This document shows, piece after piece, positions 1-8,968 of a stretch of DNA of 64,000 bases. The notes below the pieces were generated by a model. It ran no database searches, was not told the origin of the DNA, and saw only the letters and a program-made list of their open reading frames with translations. Position numbers and translations under genes: made by a program. The DNA comes from Mucilaginibacter lappiensis. GTDB taxonomy: Bacteria; Bacteroidota; Bacteroidia; Sphingobacteriales; Sphingobacteriaceae. How positions within the stretch are numbered: position 1 is the stretch's first letter; every line of letters starts with the position of its first letter. The stretch is taken from positions 62,001-126,000 of the forward strand of contig NZ_FTMG01000013.1 of the NCBI RefSeq assembly GCF_900155965.1, written 5' to 3'.

Positions 1-349
1 CCAACTTATGCGAGTAAGTATACTGCTGCCATATCCGTTGTTCGGGCCTGAAGGTTTTGTCGCCATTGGCAGTACGGCCATTAGTGGCTATATAGGCATA
101 ACCCAATGCCGCAACTTTGTTATTGGCAAAATAATAATTGGCCGACGGGCGCAGCAGGGTGTGTTTTAAATAACTGAGGTCGTCATGTGAGCGGAATTGC
201 CCGTCAAATGAATAACCCCAGTGCTCCGATAGTCGCTGGCTGTGAAACCAGGCCGCCCAACCCGAAAATTGATTCTCTTGCGCCAATAGCCTTGCAGGAG
301 CTATAAACAGTACCACAAGAAGAACCAGTAATTTGTGCTTTAATTGCAT
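1..349 (-). CDS. DUF2490 family outer-membrane protein, 3' part cut off by window edge
   Basis: The minus-strand frame opens with ATG at 347-349 and runs off the left edge, giving about 116 residues. The start shows a typical signal peptide: a basic MQLKHK start, a hydrophobic stretch, and a likely cut after RLLAQ. The mature part alternates polar and aromatic residues and contains LRPSANYYFANNKVAALGYA and a PEQRIWQQ segment, which I recognise from the DUF2490 beta-barrel family of Bacteroidota. Its role is unknown; such proteins are predicted to sit in the outer membrane. The next gene lies in the same direction, but a 20-bp inverted repeat separates the two. Confidence 0.7.
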   Translation of the reverse strand, partial: MQLKHKLLVLLVVLFIAPARLLAQENQFSGWAAWFHSQRLSEHWGYSFDGQFRSHDDLSYLKHTLLRPSANYYFANNKVAALGYAYIATNGRTANGDKTFRPEQRIWQQYTYSHKL

Positions 350-375
350 AGTATATGTGATTTGTGTTAAAATTA

Positions 376-439
376 GTATCAAGTAGCTAGTATCATGACC
401 GAATTAAAATCTTGATACTTGATACTAGCTACTTGATAC
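376..439. repeat. Perfect 20-bp inverted repeat between two minus-strand genes
   Basis: The left arm at 376-395 (GTATCAAGTAGCTAGTATCA) is the exact reverse complement of 420-439, with a 24-nt loop. The words GTATCAAG and CTAGTATCA recur inside the arms and also in the loop end. It could act as a hairpin terminator or attenuator between the two minus-strand genes, although no clear T-run follows. It belongs to a set of 'repeated-word' hairpins seen at several spacers of this window. Confidence 0.6.
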
Positions 440-465
440 CTTACTAAGGTTAATTTTTTTCTCTA

Positions 466-1494
466 CTAATCCTTGAATCGCGCCAGGACTTTCCGGCCCA
501 GATCAAACGTTACCCTAAACACTTCCTGGTTACTCATCTGATATCCCGGCACCTGGTGAAGGCTTAAAATAAACTGCCCCTTTATCCTGTTAGCTAAAAA
601 CGCGGTATAAATCATATCCAAACGGTTATAGGTTTTGTACTGATAAAACGAATCGCCGTATATAATATGACTGCCCTGGCCTTTATAAAATTCATCGTAC
701 AAAGCAAACTGGTGCCAGCCAAAATAAGCATTAGCTATAAAGCCTTTAGGTGTTTGAAAACCATCCACACCACGGGTACGCTCAAATGACGCCATGCCAC
801 CTGCTTCTACTGATAACGAATCTAAAAAGGTTTTATGACTAAAATCCAAACCTAAACGGATCTGACCGCCGCCATTATCCTGTATATGATCATTAGGGAT
901 AGGAACGCCCGGACCTGCATCATGCAGCAATAAAAAGTAATGCGACACATAAAAAGGACCGTAAAGTGAAGGACGGTATTTACCAGATAAGCCAAACAAA
1001 AACTCCTCGCGTTCGGTATCGGTTTGATGGCTTACCCAGTCAATCCAACCAGTTTCGGTAAAGTGCTCGTTATGATAGCGGGCCAGTAAACCTTCCACGT
1101 TGGGGCGGTAATAACGCAGGGTATCATTCAGCAAAGCGCGGGGGTAATCGTCCAGTAAACCTTCCCTTGGGAATGCACCCGCGTTAAACAACCAGTTTTT
1201 CCCGGTATAGCTATAGTAAGCCACGGGATTAACCTTGGCAAAATAAGGTTTTGCGCCAAAATCATGCAGGGCATTAACACCTACAATAAAGTGATGCACA
1301 CTATCGATGTTTAAACCCAGATCCAGCTCGGTACGTACCCCAGAATAGGTATGGGACCGTTCAACAAAAGGTTTATACTCGCGGTTATCCAGAAAACCCA
1401 TTCCATTAAAATGGATGTCGAGGTTGTTTTGTGCTAAAGCAGCTGTGCTGCTTATGAAGGTAATGATTGCAAATAAGTATAATTTTTTAAGCAT
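466..1494 (-). CDS. Predicted outer-membrane beta-barrel protein, function unknown
   Basis: 342 residues. A signal peptide is clear: MLKKLYLFAIITFISSTAALA followed by Q. The mature chain has many amphipathic aromatic-rich strands (for example GKNWLFNAGAF and GFIANAYFGWHQFALYDEFY) and ends in RVTFDLGRKVLARFKD, consistent with a barrel inserted in the outer membrane. I do not recognise a named family. It lies 11 bp downstream of the GT39 glycosyltransferase gene (1506-3230) on the same strand, so the two are probably cotranscribed. That hints at a cell-envelope role but gives no specific function. Confidence 0.6.
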   Translation of the reverse strand: MLKKLYLFAIITFISSTAALAQNNLDIHFNGMGFLDNREYKPFVERSHTYSGVRTELDLGLNIDSVHHFIVGVNALHDFGAKPYFAKVNPVAYYSYTGKNWLFNAGAFPREGLLDDYPRALLNDTLRYYRPNVEGLLARYHNEHFTETGWIDWVSHQTDTEREEFLFGLSGKYRPSLYGPFYVSHYFLLLHDAGPGVPIPNDHIQDNGGGQIRLGLDFSHKTFLDSLSVEAGGMASFERTRGVDGFQTPKGFIANAYFGWHQFALYDEFYKGQGSHIIYGDSFYQYKTYNRLDMIYTAFLANRIKGQFILSLHQVPGYQMSNQEVFRVTFDLGRKVLARFKD

Positions 1495-1505
1495 GGGGTA
1501 ATGTA

Positions 1506-3230
1506 TTATTTAACTGTAAAATTGATAGCACCGCTATTTCTGCCTCCTTCAAATGGTAGGGTACGTAAAGAGAGTATCAATTCGTACCGCCCTTTTTTGG
1601 CAGGCGCTGTAACGGCAAAATTATAATGGGCATTTTGCCCGGGTTGTAAAGCAATATGATAAAAACTGTCGTCGGCCTTTTGAACATTCTGAAAGCCATC
1701 ATCTCCAAAAAAGCAAGCTTCAAAATATAGCGGCGGCTCTCCCGGAGCATTTCCAAAATCAACAGGAAAGCTGTATGTATTTTTAAATGACAGGTTAAGC
1801 GTAACCTTTTCGCCGGGCGATGCGGTTATTTTGTAAGCAGGTAATTCAAAATCTATTTTCTGATAGGTACGTACATTATTTACCCAACAGGCATACCAGT
1901 TACCAACTGATGTTTTAATGGTATCGGTAGTTGTGCCCGGTATAGGGTCCTCCACTACCAGGTAGGCTCTTTTATGTTGTATACTATCATCAATGGGCCA
2001 TATGTCATATTGGGTACGGCGGTAATAACGCGTATCGTAATTAAGCCCCTTAACGGTATTGTTATAAAAATTGTACTTTGACGGATTTTGGAAGCCTTCG
2101 CTAAATATTACGTAATTATCGCCCGCTTTAGCGTGCACCGCTTTTGCCCAATCCCTGAAACCGAAAAAGCTCTTGATAGCGCCAACTTCCACTAAAGGTG
2201 GAAACCCTACTATGATGCATAGCCGCAATAAAACGATCAAGGCAATATTAGCTATGGCCAGCTTGTTAAACCAAGGCGGTATACTGCTTTGTGCAAAAGC
2301 TATCAGTACCAGCATGGATAAAGGCACGTAAGCAATCAATGTCCAGTGTAACTGTACTTCGCCTTTAAATGAAGTGAAGAAAAAGAAAAGCAGTATGCCA
2401 ACGCTGTTTACAATTAAGGCACGCATAAAAGCGTCTTTGATACGTACTGTAAAACTTTTGTAAAACAGGAACCAGCCAATCAACGGCCCGGCCATAGCCA
2501 GTTGCCCTATCGGGTACAGGTATGAATACGAAAAGTTATAGGTTTCGGCAGAACGCTCCGAAAGATGGTATTTAAGAGAGGGATAATCATGGTTTACCTG
2601 CCATAAAATATGTGGTACATATAAACCCACAGCCAGCAGTACAATACCCCAAAACGATCCGCGTTTGAGCAGTTTGATATTGGAGAGCAACGTAAAAATA
2701 ACCAGCAATATGCCATGGTATTTACTATACAACAGGCCGGCAATAATCACGCCCAGTATTAAAGCAAGGGGCCAGCTATCTTTTTCAATATAGCGTTGGT
2801 AAACATAAAAGAACAGGGCGGTAAATAATAACAAGGGCGAATCGGGCGTGGTAGTAAATCCGTAGATATGGAAAACAAATATCCCCGCCATCACCAGAAT
2901 AAAAGCCCGGGCATTTACGCTATATTTTTTTAGCATCAGCCATATCAGGTATAATGATATGGTACTGCTGAGTACGGTAAACAAACGCACGCCGAATTCG
3001 CTCTGCATTAAACTGTATCCGGCTTTGATGAACAGGGCCACCATTGGCGGGTGATCATAATAACCCCAATCCAAAAAACGCGAATACATCCAGTAATAGG
3101 CCTCATCGGCATGTATCTCCAGAGTGCAGGCCTGCAACACGTTTAAAGCTGTCCATAACAATAAAAAATAAATAACAGGGCGGTCATATTTTACCGGGGA
3201 CTGTGTATTATTTAAACTGTTTTGCTGCAT
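1506..3230 (-). CDS. GT39 / ArnT-PMT-like integral-membrane glycosyltransferase
   Basis: 574 residues with about ten hydrophobic helices over the first ~340 residues, followed by a soluble C-terminal region. The first extracytoplasmic loop carries HADEAYYWMYSRFLDWGYYD and then HPPMVALFIKAG, the acidic DE motif and DHPP signature of the PMT_2/GT39 GT-C fold. Enzymes of this family move a sugar from a polyprenyl-phosphate donor to lipid or protein at the periplasmic face; the substrate here cannot be read. The C-terminal ~110 residues look beta-rich and may be an accessory domain. It is probably cotranscribed with the barrel gene at 466-1494. Confidence 0.8.
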   Translation of the reverse strand: MQQNSLNNTQSPVKYDRPVIYFLLLWTALNVLQACTLEIHADEAYYWMYSRFLDWGYYDHPPMVALFIKAGYSLMQSEFGVRLFTVLSSTISLYLIWLMLKKYSVNARAFILVMAGIFVFHIYGFTTTPDSPLLLFTALFFYVYQRYIEKDSWPLALILGVIIAGLLYSKYHGILLVIFTLLSNIKLLKRGSFWGIVLLAVGLYVPHILWQVNHDYPSLKYHLSERSAETYNFSYSYLYPIGQLAMAGPLIGWFLFYKSFTVRIKDAFMRALIVNSVGILLFFFFTSFKGEVQLHWTLIAYVPLSMLVLIAFAQSSIPPWFNKLAIANIALIVLLRLCIIVGFPPLVEVGAIKSFFGFRDWAKAVHAKAGDNYVIFSEGFQNPSKYNFYNNTVKGLNYDTRYYRRTQYDIWPIDDSIQHKRAYLVVEDPIPGTTTDTIKTSVGNWYACWVNNVRTYQKIDFELPAYKITASPGEKVTLNLSFKNTYSFPVDFGNAPGEPPLYFEACFFGDDGFQNVQKADDSFYHIALQPGQNAHYNFAVTAPAKKGRYELILSLRTLPFEGGRNSGAINFTVK

Positions 3231-3650
3231 TTATAATGTTAAAAATTGAATTGGCAAAGGTATGATAAAAGATATAAGGCTTAAAGTATTAGTAATCATG
3301 ATTAAGTAAAATACATCTAATCTTCATAATTTAAGTAGATGATGGCAGAATGAGCGAAAATTAAAAGAGGCCGTCACCCTGAGCACCGTCGAAGGGTGGA
3401 ACGCAGAGGCCTGCCCACCATGTCTCGATGATGCCATCCATGACGTCTCTCCATCATGTCATTGCTGTAAGGTACGAAGCAATCTCGTAGCTATTCTCAC
3501 CGATAAGAACGCGAGGAGATTGCTTCGTACCTTACAGCAATGACATATTTTTTATAAAATTGAATTTAGAATTTAATTAGACATGTCGTTTCATACTTAG
3601 AGGTCCCGGGTTTCGTAATTCAGCATGACGTCCTTTTAGGAACGATTTGT
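3231..3650. other. 420-bp spacer with REP-like sequence and a 31-bp-arm hairpin
   Basis: No ORF is supported here. 3372-3425 carries a degenerate REP-type segment (GTCACCCTGAGCACCGTCGA, then AGGCCTGCCCACCATG). A perfect inverted repeat follows, with arms at 3456-3486 and 3516-3546 and a 29-nt loop; the arms read GTCATTGCTGTAAGGTACGA and on to GCAATCTC. Elements of this kind are common intergenic repeats in Bacteroidota genomes. Both flanking genes are on the minus strand, so the spacer also separates the GlxA-type regulator's 3' end from the glycosyltransferase promoter. Confidence 0.6.
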
Positions 3651-4631
3651 TTATAAAACAGCCGCTTCTTTGTTATACTTATTCCGGTAATCATTCGGGG
3701 TCATGCCGGTTATTTTTTTAAAAATATCCCTGAAGGTTTTCATGTCCGAATAACCCACATGATACATCACTTCATTGATCGACCGTTTACCGGTTTCCAA
3801 TAATTTTTTAGTGGCTTCGATCTTAACACGCTGAATGTACTCTACCACAGTACTACGCGTTGCTTTTTTAAACCTGCGCTCAAACGTGCGGCGACTGACA
3901 TTAAAAACATCCGCGATTTGGTTTACAGTCAACTTTCCTTTATAATGTTGTTCAATAAATTCCTGCGATTTCAGAATGGTATCGTCCTCATGGTTCTTTT
4001 GGCCATTAAAAATAATAAAGGGCGATTGGTACCTGCGGTCGATATCGATCACAAAAAACTTAGCGGTATGAATGGCTATTTCGCGGTTGGTATACTTTTC
4101 AACCAGGTACAACAGCAAATTCCAGTAAGCATTATTACCGCCGCTGGAGTACAAACCATGCTGATGCGTGATCACTTTTTCATCAACCAAGGTTACGTCC
4201 GGATAATAATATCTGAATTCGTTGGCATAAGCCCAGTGGGTTGTACATTGCCTGTCCCGTAACAAACCGGTAAACGCAAGCAGAAATGCACCCGTACACA
4301 AACTGGCCACCTCTGCACCTTGCTTATATTGGTCAATTATCCATGATGCATAATCTTTGTTTACATAAGCAGCGGCTATGGCATCGCCCATCATAGAGGG
4401 GATAATGATCAGGTCAGTTTTCGGCAGATCATCCATGATCACATCTGGCTTAACGGAGAAAACACCATTATTTAATTGCACTTCCTTGTCTGTCCCTACC
4501 AATTTTACAATGAATAAAGGGGGCTTGCCTGAGTTTTCCAAAAGTTCGTTAACCGTGGCAAATACATAGGCAGCATCGGCGATAGAGGCCATGACCGCAT
4601 TTTTAAGCGTTAAGATGGCAATGTTGATCAT
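3651..4631 (-). CDS. GlxA-type transcriptional regulator: DJ-1/PfpI domain plus AraC HTH
   Basis: About 326 residues from the ATG at 4631 (MINIAILTLKN); an in-frame ATG five codons upstream is possible but less natural. Residues ~1-190 form a DJ-1/PfpI-like domain, with the nucleophile-elbow-like segment ASLCTGAFLLAFTGLL and the THWAYANEF motif typical of GlxA regulators. The last ~100 residues are an AraC/XylS DNA-binding domain with two HTH motifs (VNQIADVFNVSRRTFERRFK and VGYSDMKTFRDIFKKITGMT). It is divergent from the VOC/DoxX pair, with about 108 bp between starts, so it may regulate that pair (inference). Confidence 0.85.
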   Translation of the reverse strand: MINIAILTLKNAVMASIADAAYVFATVNELLENSGKPPLFIVKLVGTDKEVQLNNGVFSVKPDVIMDDLPKTDLIIIPSMMGDAIAAAYVNKDYASWIIDQYKQGAEVASLCTGAFLLAFTGLLRDRQCTTHWAYANEFRYYYPDVTLVDEKVITHQHGLYSSGGNNAYWNLLLYLVEKYTNREIAIHTAKFFVIDIDRRYQSPFIIFNGQKNHEDDTILKSQEFIEQHYKGKLTVNQIADVFNVSRRTFERRFKKATRSTVVEYIQRVKIEATKKLLETGKRSINEVMYHVGYSDMKTFRDIFKKITGMTPNDYRNKYNKEAAVL

Positions 4632-4739
4632 GATTAAATATACCATTTTGTCGCAATACCCTACCTAAGATTGTCGTATTAGCACATCATACCTAAAAGA
4701 TATTGCACTTACCTTTGTCTTAACAAAACAACAACAATC

Positions 4740-5174
4740 ATGATCAGCATTAATCCTTATTTAAATTTCATGGGTAATACCGAAGAGGCCATGAACTTTT
4801 ACCAATCCATATTCGGTGTAGAATTTGCCACTTTTCAGCGCTTTAATGAAAGTCCGGGATTCGAGCGCATGCCTAAGCAGGACCAGGAAAAGATCATGCA
4901 CGCATCGCTACCCATGGGCAAACACAATAACCTGATGGCTACCGATACATTGGAATCAATGGGGCAAACTTTAACAGCCGGTAATAACTTTTACATCTGC
5001 GTTAATACCGAAAGCGAGGCAGAAACCGACAAGCTTTTTAATGGCCTTACCGCCGGTGGTAAAATAGAAATGCCACTTAACAAAACCTTTTGGGGAGCCT
5101 ATTGTGGCATGTGCCGGGATAAATTCGGCATACAATGGATGATCAATTTCGATCTGAAACAACCGGTTAAATAG
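4740..5174 (+). CDS. VOC-superfamily (PhnB/glyoxalase-like) protein
   Basis: 144 residues. The N-terminus MISINPYLNFMGNTEEAMNF with YQSIFG is the hallmark of the PhnB-like VOC family, and the C-terminal WGAYCGMCRDKFGIQWMINF matches the family's closing strand. These are small dimeric beta-alpha-beta-beta-beta fold proteins; many members have no proven reaction. It ends 2 bp before the DoxX gene, so the two form an operon, which is divergent from the GlxA-type regulator. Confidence 0.85.
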   Translation: MISINPYLNFMGNTEEAMNFYQSIFGVEFATFQRFNESPGFERMPKQDQEKIMHASLPMGKHNNLMATDTLESMGQTLTAGNNFYICVNTESEAETDKLFNGLTAGGKIEMPLNKTFWGAYCGMCRDKFGIQWMINFDLKQPVK

Positions 5175-5176
5175 TC

Positions 5177-5566
5177 ATGAAAAAGATAAATATATTTTAC
5201 TGGATCTGTACAGGTTTATTGATCGCTATGGTAGGTGTAGGTTCCGTATTGGATGCTATCTCCTACCCGGATTCGGTCAAGATGGTTACCGGGCTCGGAT
5301 ATCCTGCTTACCTGGTACCCTTTTTGGGTATTGCCAAACTCCTTGCGTTTACCGTAATTCTTGTTCCCGGCTACCATCGGTTAAAAGAATGGGCTTATGC
5401 TGGTATAGCATTTGACATACTGGGCGCCCTATATTCAAACATCGTTTTGGGCAAACCCTTCCCTGCTTTAATCTTTATCATCATGCCTATTTTACTCTTG
5501 GTAGGGTCTTATGTTTTCTATCATAAAAGATCAGCTGCGGATAATCCTATACTTGTTAAAAACTAA
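5177..5566 (+). CDS. DoxX-like membrane protein
   Basis: 129 residues with four predicted membrane helices: residues ~7-27, 45-62, 68-90 and 96-115. The pattern SVLDAISYPDSVKMVTGLGY followed by PAYLVPFLGIAKLLA is typical of the DoxX-like family of Bacteroidota. Physiological roles are poorly defined. The gene starts 2 bp after the VOC gene stop and is the last gene of this short operon, followed by a strong bidirectional hairpin. Confidence 0.8.
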   Translation: MKKINIFYWICTGLLIAMVGVGSVLDAISYPDSVKMVTGLGYPAYLVPFLGIAKLLAFTVILVPGYHRLKEWAYAGIAFDILGALYSNIVLGKPFPALIFIIMPILLLVGSYVFYHKRSAADNPILVKN

Positions 5567-5582
5567 GAAAAAACCAAACACA

Positions 5583-5614
5583 AAAAAGGCCTTCTTATAC
5601 AAGAAGGCCTTTTT
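5583..5614. terminator. Bidirectional rho-independent terminator
   Basis: A stem AAGGCCTTCTT / AAGAAGGCCTT with a 4-nt loop is flanked by A-run and T-run on the two sides. It therefore ends transcription both of the plus-strand doxX operon and of the convergent minus-strand atp operon, whose last gene atpG stops at 5638. Confidence 0.9.
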
Positions 5615-5637
5615 ACTATAAACTCTTTTATAAATTG

Positions 5638-6528
5638 TTATTGTCCGGATAATGCCGCGGCACCACTCACAATTTCGGTAAGCTCGGTGGTGATAGCTGC
5701 CTGGCGGGCCTGGTTGTATGAAAGTTTAAGGGCTTTTAACAAGTCGCCTGCGTTTTCAGTAGCCTTATCCATCGCTGTCATACGGGCACCATGCTCAGAC
5801 GCGTTTGAGTCTAATACGGCACGGTATAACTGTATTTTGATATTTTTAGGTATCAGTTGCTCTACAATTTCTTCTTGCGAAGGCTCCAGTATGTAATCAA
5901 CATTAGCTGTTTTTACTTCTTCCTTTTCCTTCTTATCAGGTTTTGGCACTGGTAATAGTTGCTCGGCAATTAAAAACTGTACAGCTGCGTTCCGGAAATG
6001 GTTGTACACCAGTTCTACGCGGTCAAACTTGCCATTAACAAAACCTTCCATAATGCTTTCGGTAATTTTGGAAGTATTTTCAAAGTTCAGGTCAAGGTAC
6101 AAATCGTTATTGTTACCAATTACGTTGTACTTACGACGCTGATAATACTCCTGGCTTTTTTTACCGATAGCTACTATCGAAACATTACCAGCCTGCAATT
6201 GCTTGGTATATTTTTCGGCAATAAGGTTGTTTGCTGTTTTAATTGCATTGGCATTAAAAGCACCAGCCAAACCACGGTTTGAGGTTACTACAACCACCAA
6301 TACACGCACGGGCTCGCGCTCCTGCAAATAAGGTGATGAACCATCTTCTAAACTTGCAGATAAATTAGCCAGCAGCTCTTTTAGCTTATTGGCGTAAGGG
6401 CGCAATTGTACAATAGCATTTGTAGCACGTTTCAACTTAGCTGCCGAAACCATTTTCATGGCCTTGGTGATCTGCTGGGTTGATGATACAGATGTTATCC
6501 TGTTTCTTACTTCTTTTAAATTAGCCAT
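5638..6528 (-). CDS. atpG: ATP synthase F1 subunit gamma
   Basis: 296 residues. The N-terminus MANLKEVRNRITSVSSTQQI with TKAMKMVSAAKLKRA and the C-terminal helix LSYNQARQAAITTELTEIV are diagnostic of the gamma subunit, the rotating central stalk that couples proton flow to ATP synthesis. A charged insert near residues 195-220 (KPDKKEKEEVKTANVDYILE) makes it somewhat longer than E. coli AtpG, as is usual in this phylum. It is the last gene of the atp operon on the minus strand, 146 bp after atpA. Confidence 0.98.
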   Translation of the reverse strand: MANLKEVRNRITSVSSTQQITKAMKMVSAAKLKRATNAIVQLRPYANKLKELLANLSASLEDGSSPYLQEREPVRVLVVVVTSNRGLAGAFNANAIKTANNLIAEKYTKQLQAGNVSIVAIGKKSQEYYQRRKYNVIGNNNDLYLDLNFENTSKITESIMEGFVNGKFDRVELVYNHFRNAAVQFLIAEQLLPVPKPDKKEKEEVKTANVDYILEPSQEEIVEQLIPKNIKIQLYRAVLDSNASEHGARMTAMDKATENAGDLLKALKLSYNQARQAAITTELTEIVSGAAALSGQ

Positions 6529-6534
6529 TTTGTT

Positions 6535-6672
6535 GAGATGTGAGATGTGAGATATGAGATATGAGACTTAACTCATTTTCCCTTTTCTCCGCTACTCATT
6601 TCTATTGCTTTTTTTTAAAGATTCGAGATATAAGCCATTGTCTCATATCTCAAATCTAATATCTCATATCTA
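6535..6672. repeat. Repeated-word inverted hairpin between atpA and atpG
   Basis: The right of this spacer holds iterations of TCTCATATCTCAAATCTAAT (6640-6672). The left holds GAGATGTGAGATATGAGATA (6535-6566), its approximate complement built from GAGAT(A/G)T words. Paired, the two would form a long imperfect hairpin within the operon transcript. It resembles in architecture, but not in sequence, the spacers near 376-439, 8841-8968 and 61285-61380. Confidence 0.5.
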
Positions 6673-6674
6673 AA

Positions 6675-8249
6675 TTAATAGTTACTTACCAGTTCTTTGG
6701 CTACAGTTTCTAATACGCCTGTGATCTGGTCGTCAAATTTACCTGCTTTAAGGGCAGCTAAAACTTCTGGATGACGAGCTTCTAACTGGCTGGTAAACTC
6801 AGCTTCAAACTTCCTGATATCTTTTACAGGTACGCTACGCATCAGGTTTTTAGTACCTAAGTATATAATAGCCACTTGTTTTTCAACAGATACCGGAGAG
6901 AACTGACCTTGTTTCAATACCTCTACGTTACGAACACCTTTGTCCAGTACGTTTTTGGTTGAAGCATCAAGATCTGAACCGAATTTGGAGAATGCTTCCA
7001 ACTCACGGTATTGAGCCTGATCAAGCTTCAAGGTACCAGCTACTTTTTTCATGGATTTGATCTGCGCGTTACCCCCCACACGTGATACCGAGATACCTAC
7101 GTTAATGGCCGGACGAACACCCGCGTTAAACAGGTTTGATTCCAGGAATATCTGACCATCGGTAATAGAGATTACGTTGGTTGGGATATAAGCAGATACG
7201 TCACCAGCTTGGGTTTCGATGATAGGCAATGCGGTTAATGAACCACCACCTTTTACGATACCTCTGATAGACTCCGGCAAATCGTTCATCGCCTGGGCGA
7301 TAGAATCGTTAGAGTTGATCTTAGCGGCACGCTCTAATAAACGGCTGTGCAGGTAAAATACGTCACCTGGGTAAGCCTCACGGCCCGGTGGACGACGTAA
7401 TAACAGTGATACCTCACGGTAAGCAACAGCTTGTTTTGACAAATCATCGTAAATGATCAATGCTGGTCTTCCGGTATCACGGAAGTACTCGCCGATAGCG
7501 GCACCTGCAAACGGAGCAAAGAACTGCATGGTTGCAGAATCTGAAGCGTTTGCAGCTACAATGATAGAATATGGCATAGCACCATTTTCTTCCAGTGTAC
7601 GTACAATGTTTGCTACTGTACTTGCTTTTTGACCGCAAGCTACATATATACAGATAACCGGCTGACCGGCATCATAAAATTCTTTTTGGTTGATGATGGT
7701 ATCGATACAAACAGCGGTTTTACCGGTTTGGCGGTCACCGATTACCAGCTCACGTTGTCCGCGACCAATAGGGATCATCGCGTCGATAGCTTTGATACCG
7801 GTTTGCAGAGGCTCAGTTACCGGCTGACGATAGATTACACCAGGTGCTTTACGCTCCAAAGGCATTTCATAGGTTTGACCAGTGATAGGACCTTTACCGT
7901 CAATTGGGGTACCCAGGGTATCCACAACACGACCCAACATACCTTCACCTACGTTGATAGACGCGATACGGTTGGTACGTTTTACGGTATCACCTTCTTT
8001 AATATCGTCAGATCTACCTAACAATACCACACCTACGTTATCTTCTTCAAGGTTAAGCACGATACCTTGCAATCCTGTGCCAAATTCTACAAGCTCTCCT
8101 GATTGTACTTTTGTCAATCCATAAACGCGTGCAATACCGTCACCCACCTGGAGTACAGTACCCACTTCTTCTAATTCAGATTCTGACTTGAAGCCTGCCA
8201 ATTGCTGACGCAAAATTGCCGATACTTCGTCTGGTCTTACCTCTACCAT
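6675..8249 (-). CDS. atpA: ATP synthase F1 subunit alpha
   Basis: 524 residues, the normal length. The Walker A motif GDRQTGKT lies at residues 171-178, VICIYVACGQKASTVANIV follows, and the alpha-specific signature PAINVGISVSRVGG is at about residue 375. The N-terminus (residues 1-25) is the delta/OSCP-binding helix. It forms the non-catalytic nucleotide site of the F1 hexamer with beta subunits. The beta (atpD) and epsilon (atpC) genes are not in this window, which is common in Bacteroidota where atpDC is a separate locus. Confidence 0.99.
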   Translation of the reverse strand: MVEVRPDEVSAILRQQLAGFKSESELEEVGTVLQVGDGIARVYGLTKVQSGELVEFGTGLQGIVLNLEEDNVGVVLLGRSDDIKEGDTVKRTNRIASINVGEGMLGRVVDTLGTPIDGKGPITGQTYEMPLERKAPGVIYRQPVTEPLQTGIKAIDAMIPIGRGQRELVIGDRQTGKTAVCIDTIINQKEFYDAGQPVICIYVACGQKASTVANIVRTLEENGAMPYSIIVAANASDSATMQFFAPFAGAAIGEYFRDTGRPALIIYDDLSKQAVAYREVSLLLRRPPGREAYPGDVFYLHSRLLERAAKINSNDSIAQAMNDLPESIRGIVKGGGSLTALPIIETQAGDVSAYIPTNVISITDGQIFLESNLFNAGVRPAINVGISVSRVGGNAQIKSMKKVAGTLKLDQAQYRELEAFSKFGSDLDASTKNVLDKGVRNVEVLKQGQFSPVSVEKQVAIIYLGTKNLMRSVPVKDIRKFEAEFTSQLEARHPEVLAALKAGKFDDQITGVLETVAKELVSNY

Positions 8250-8284
8250 TGTTTAAAATTTATTTAGAGTTTTTAGTGTTAATA

Positions 8285-8830
8285 TTAAGCTGCCTGTTCG
8301 GCAAATTCTTTCTTTAATTTTTTCAGGCTGGCTGCAATACTGGTATCTACCTGCCTGTCGCCTACGGTTAATACAAAGCCACCAATCAGGCTTGGGTCAA
8401 CCTTAGCTTCCAGTTCAATGGTGCCGCCAATTGTCTTTTGCAATTCAGCAATCAGCGTTTGTTTGTTAGCTGCAGAAAGCTCTGTAGCAGAAGCAACTTT
8501 TGCTTTGGTGATATGCCTTTTGATGTTATACTGGTTTATGTACTCCAGCGCGGTAGTATATAAAACCTCACCACGGCTTTTGTTAACCATCAGTTTAAAA
8601 AACGCGATGGTAACCTTGTTCACCTTACCTGCAAATACTTCATCAAGTATTTTTATCTTTTTGATATGGGCGATGATCGGGTTACTTAAAACAGCTTTAA
8701 GTTCAGGATTGGCCTTGAGGGTATGCAAAAACAGATCCATATCAGCCTTAATCGCGTCAACAATATCTTGTTCCTGCGCAAGGTCAATTAATGATTTGGC
8801 GTACCTGGTTCCTACTGTTAATTCTGACAT
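8285..8830 (-). CDS. atpH: ATP synthase F1 subunit delta (OSCP)
   Basis: 181 residues, the family length. The start TVGTRYAKSLIDLAQEQDIV and the C-terminal block VDPSLIGGFVLTVGDRQVDT are the conserved parts of the delta/OSCP family. The protein joins the F1 head to the peripheral stalk formed by subunit b. The gene sits between atpA (35 bp) and atpF in the usual order. Confidence 0.97.
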   Translation of the reverse strand: MSELTVGTRYAKSLIDLAQEQDIVDAIKADMDLFLHTLKANPELKAVLSNPIIAHIKKIKILDEVFAGKVNKVTIAFFKLMVNKSRGEVLYTTALEYINQYNIKRHITKAKVASATELSAANKQTLIAELQKTIGGTIELEAKVDPSLIGGFVLTVGDRQVDTSIAASLKKLKKEFAEQAA

Positions 8831-8840
8831 ATCTTTTTAT

Positions 8841-8968
8841 TTGGGAATTGGGATTTTCGATTTCGGATTTATCCGATTGATAACTCAAATTCTCTCCTTA
8901 TATAAATTATAACAATTCCAGAATCACAATTTCAAAATCCGAAATCACAATTCCGAAATCCGAAATCA
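8841..8968. repeat. Repeated-word hairpin spacer between atpF and atpH
   Basis: The spacer contains GGGATTTTCGATTTCGGATT on one side. On the other are tandem copies of AATCCGAAATCACAATTC-type words (AAAATCCGAAATCACAATTC, then CGAAATCCGAAATCACT), giving an imperfect long inverted repeat. The rest is AT-rich. No T-run terminator is visible, so read-through within the atp operon is expected. Confidence 0.5.
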
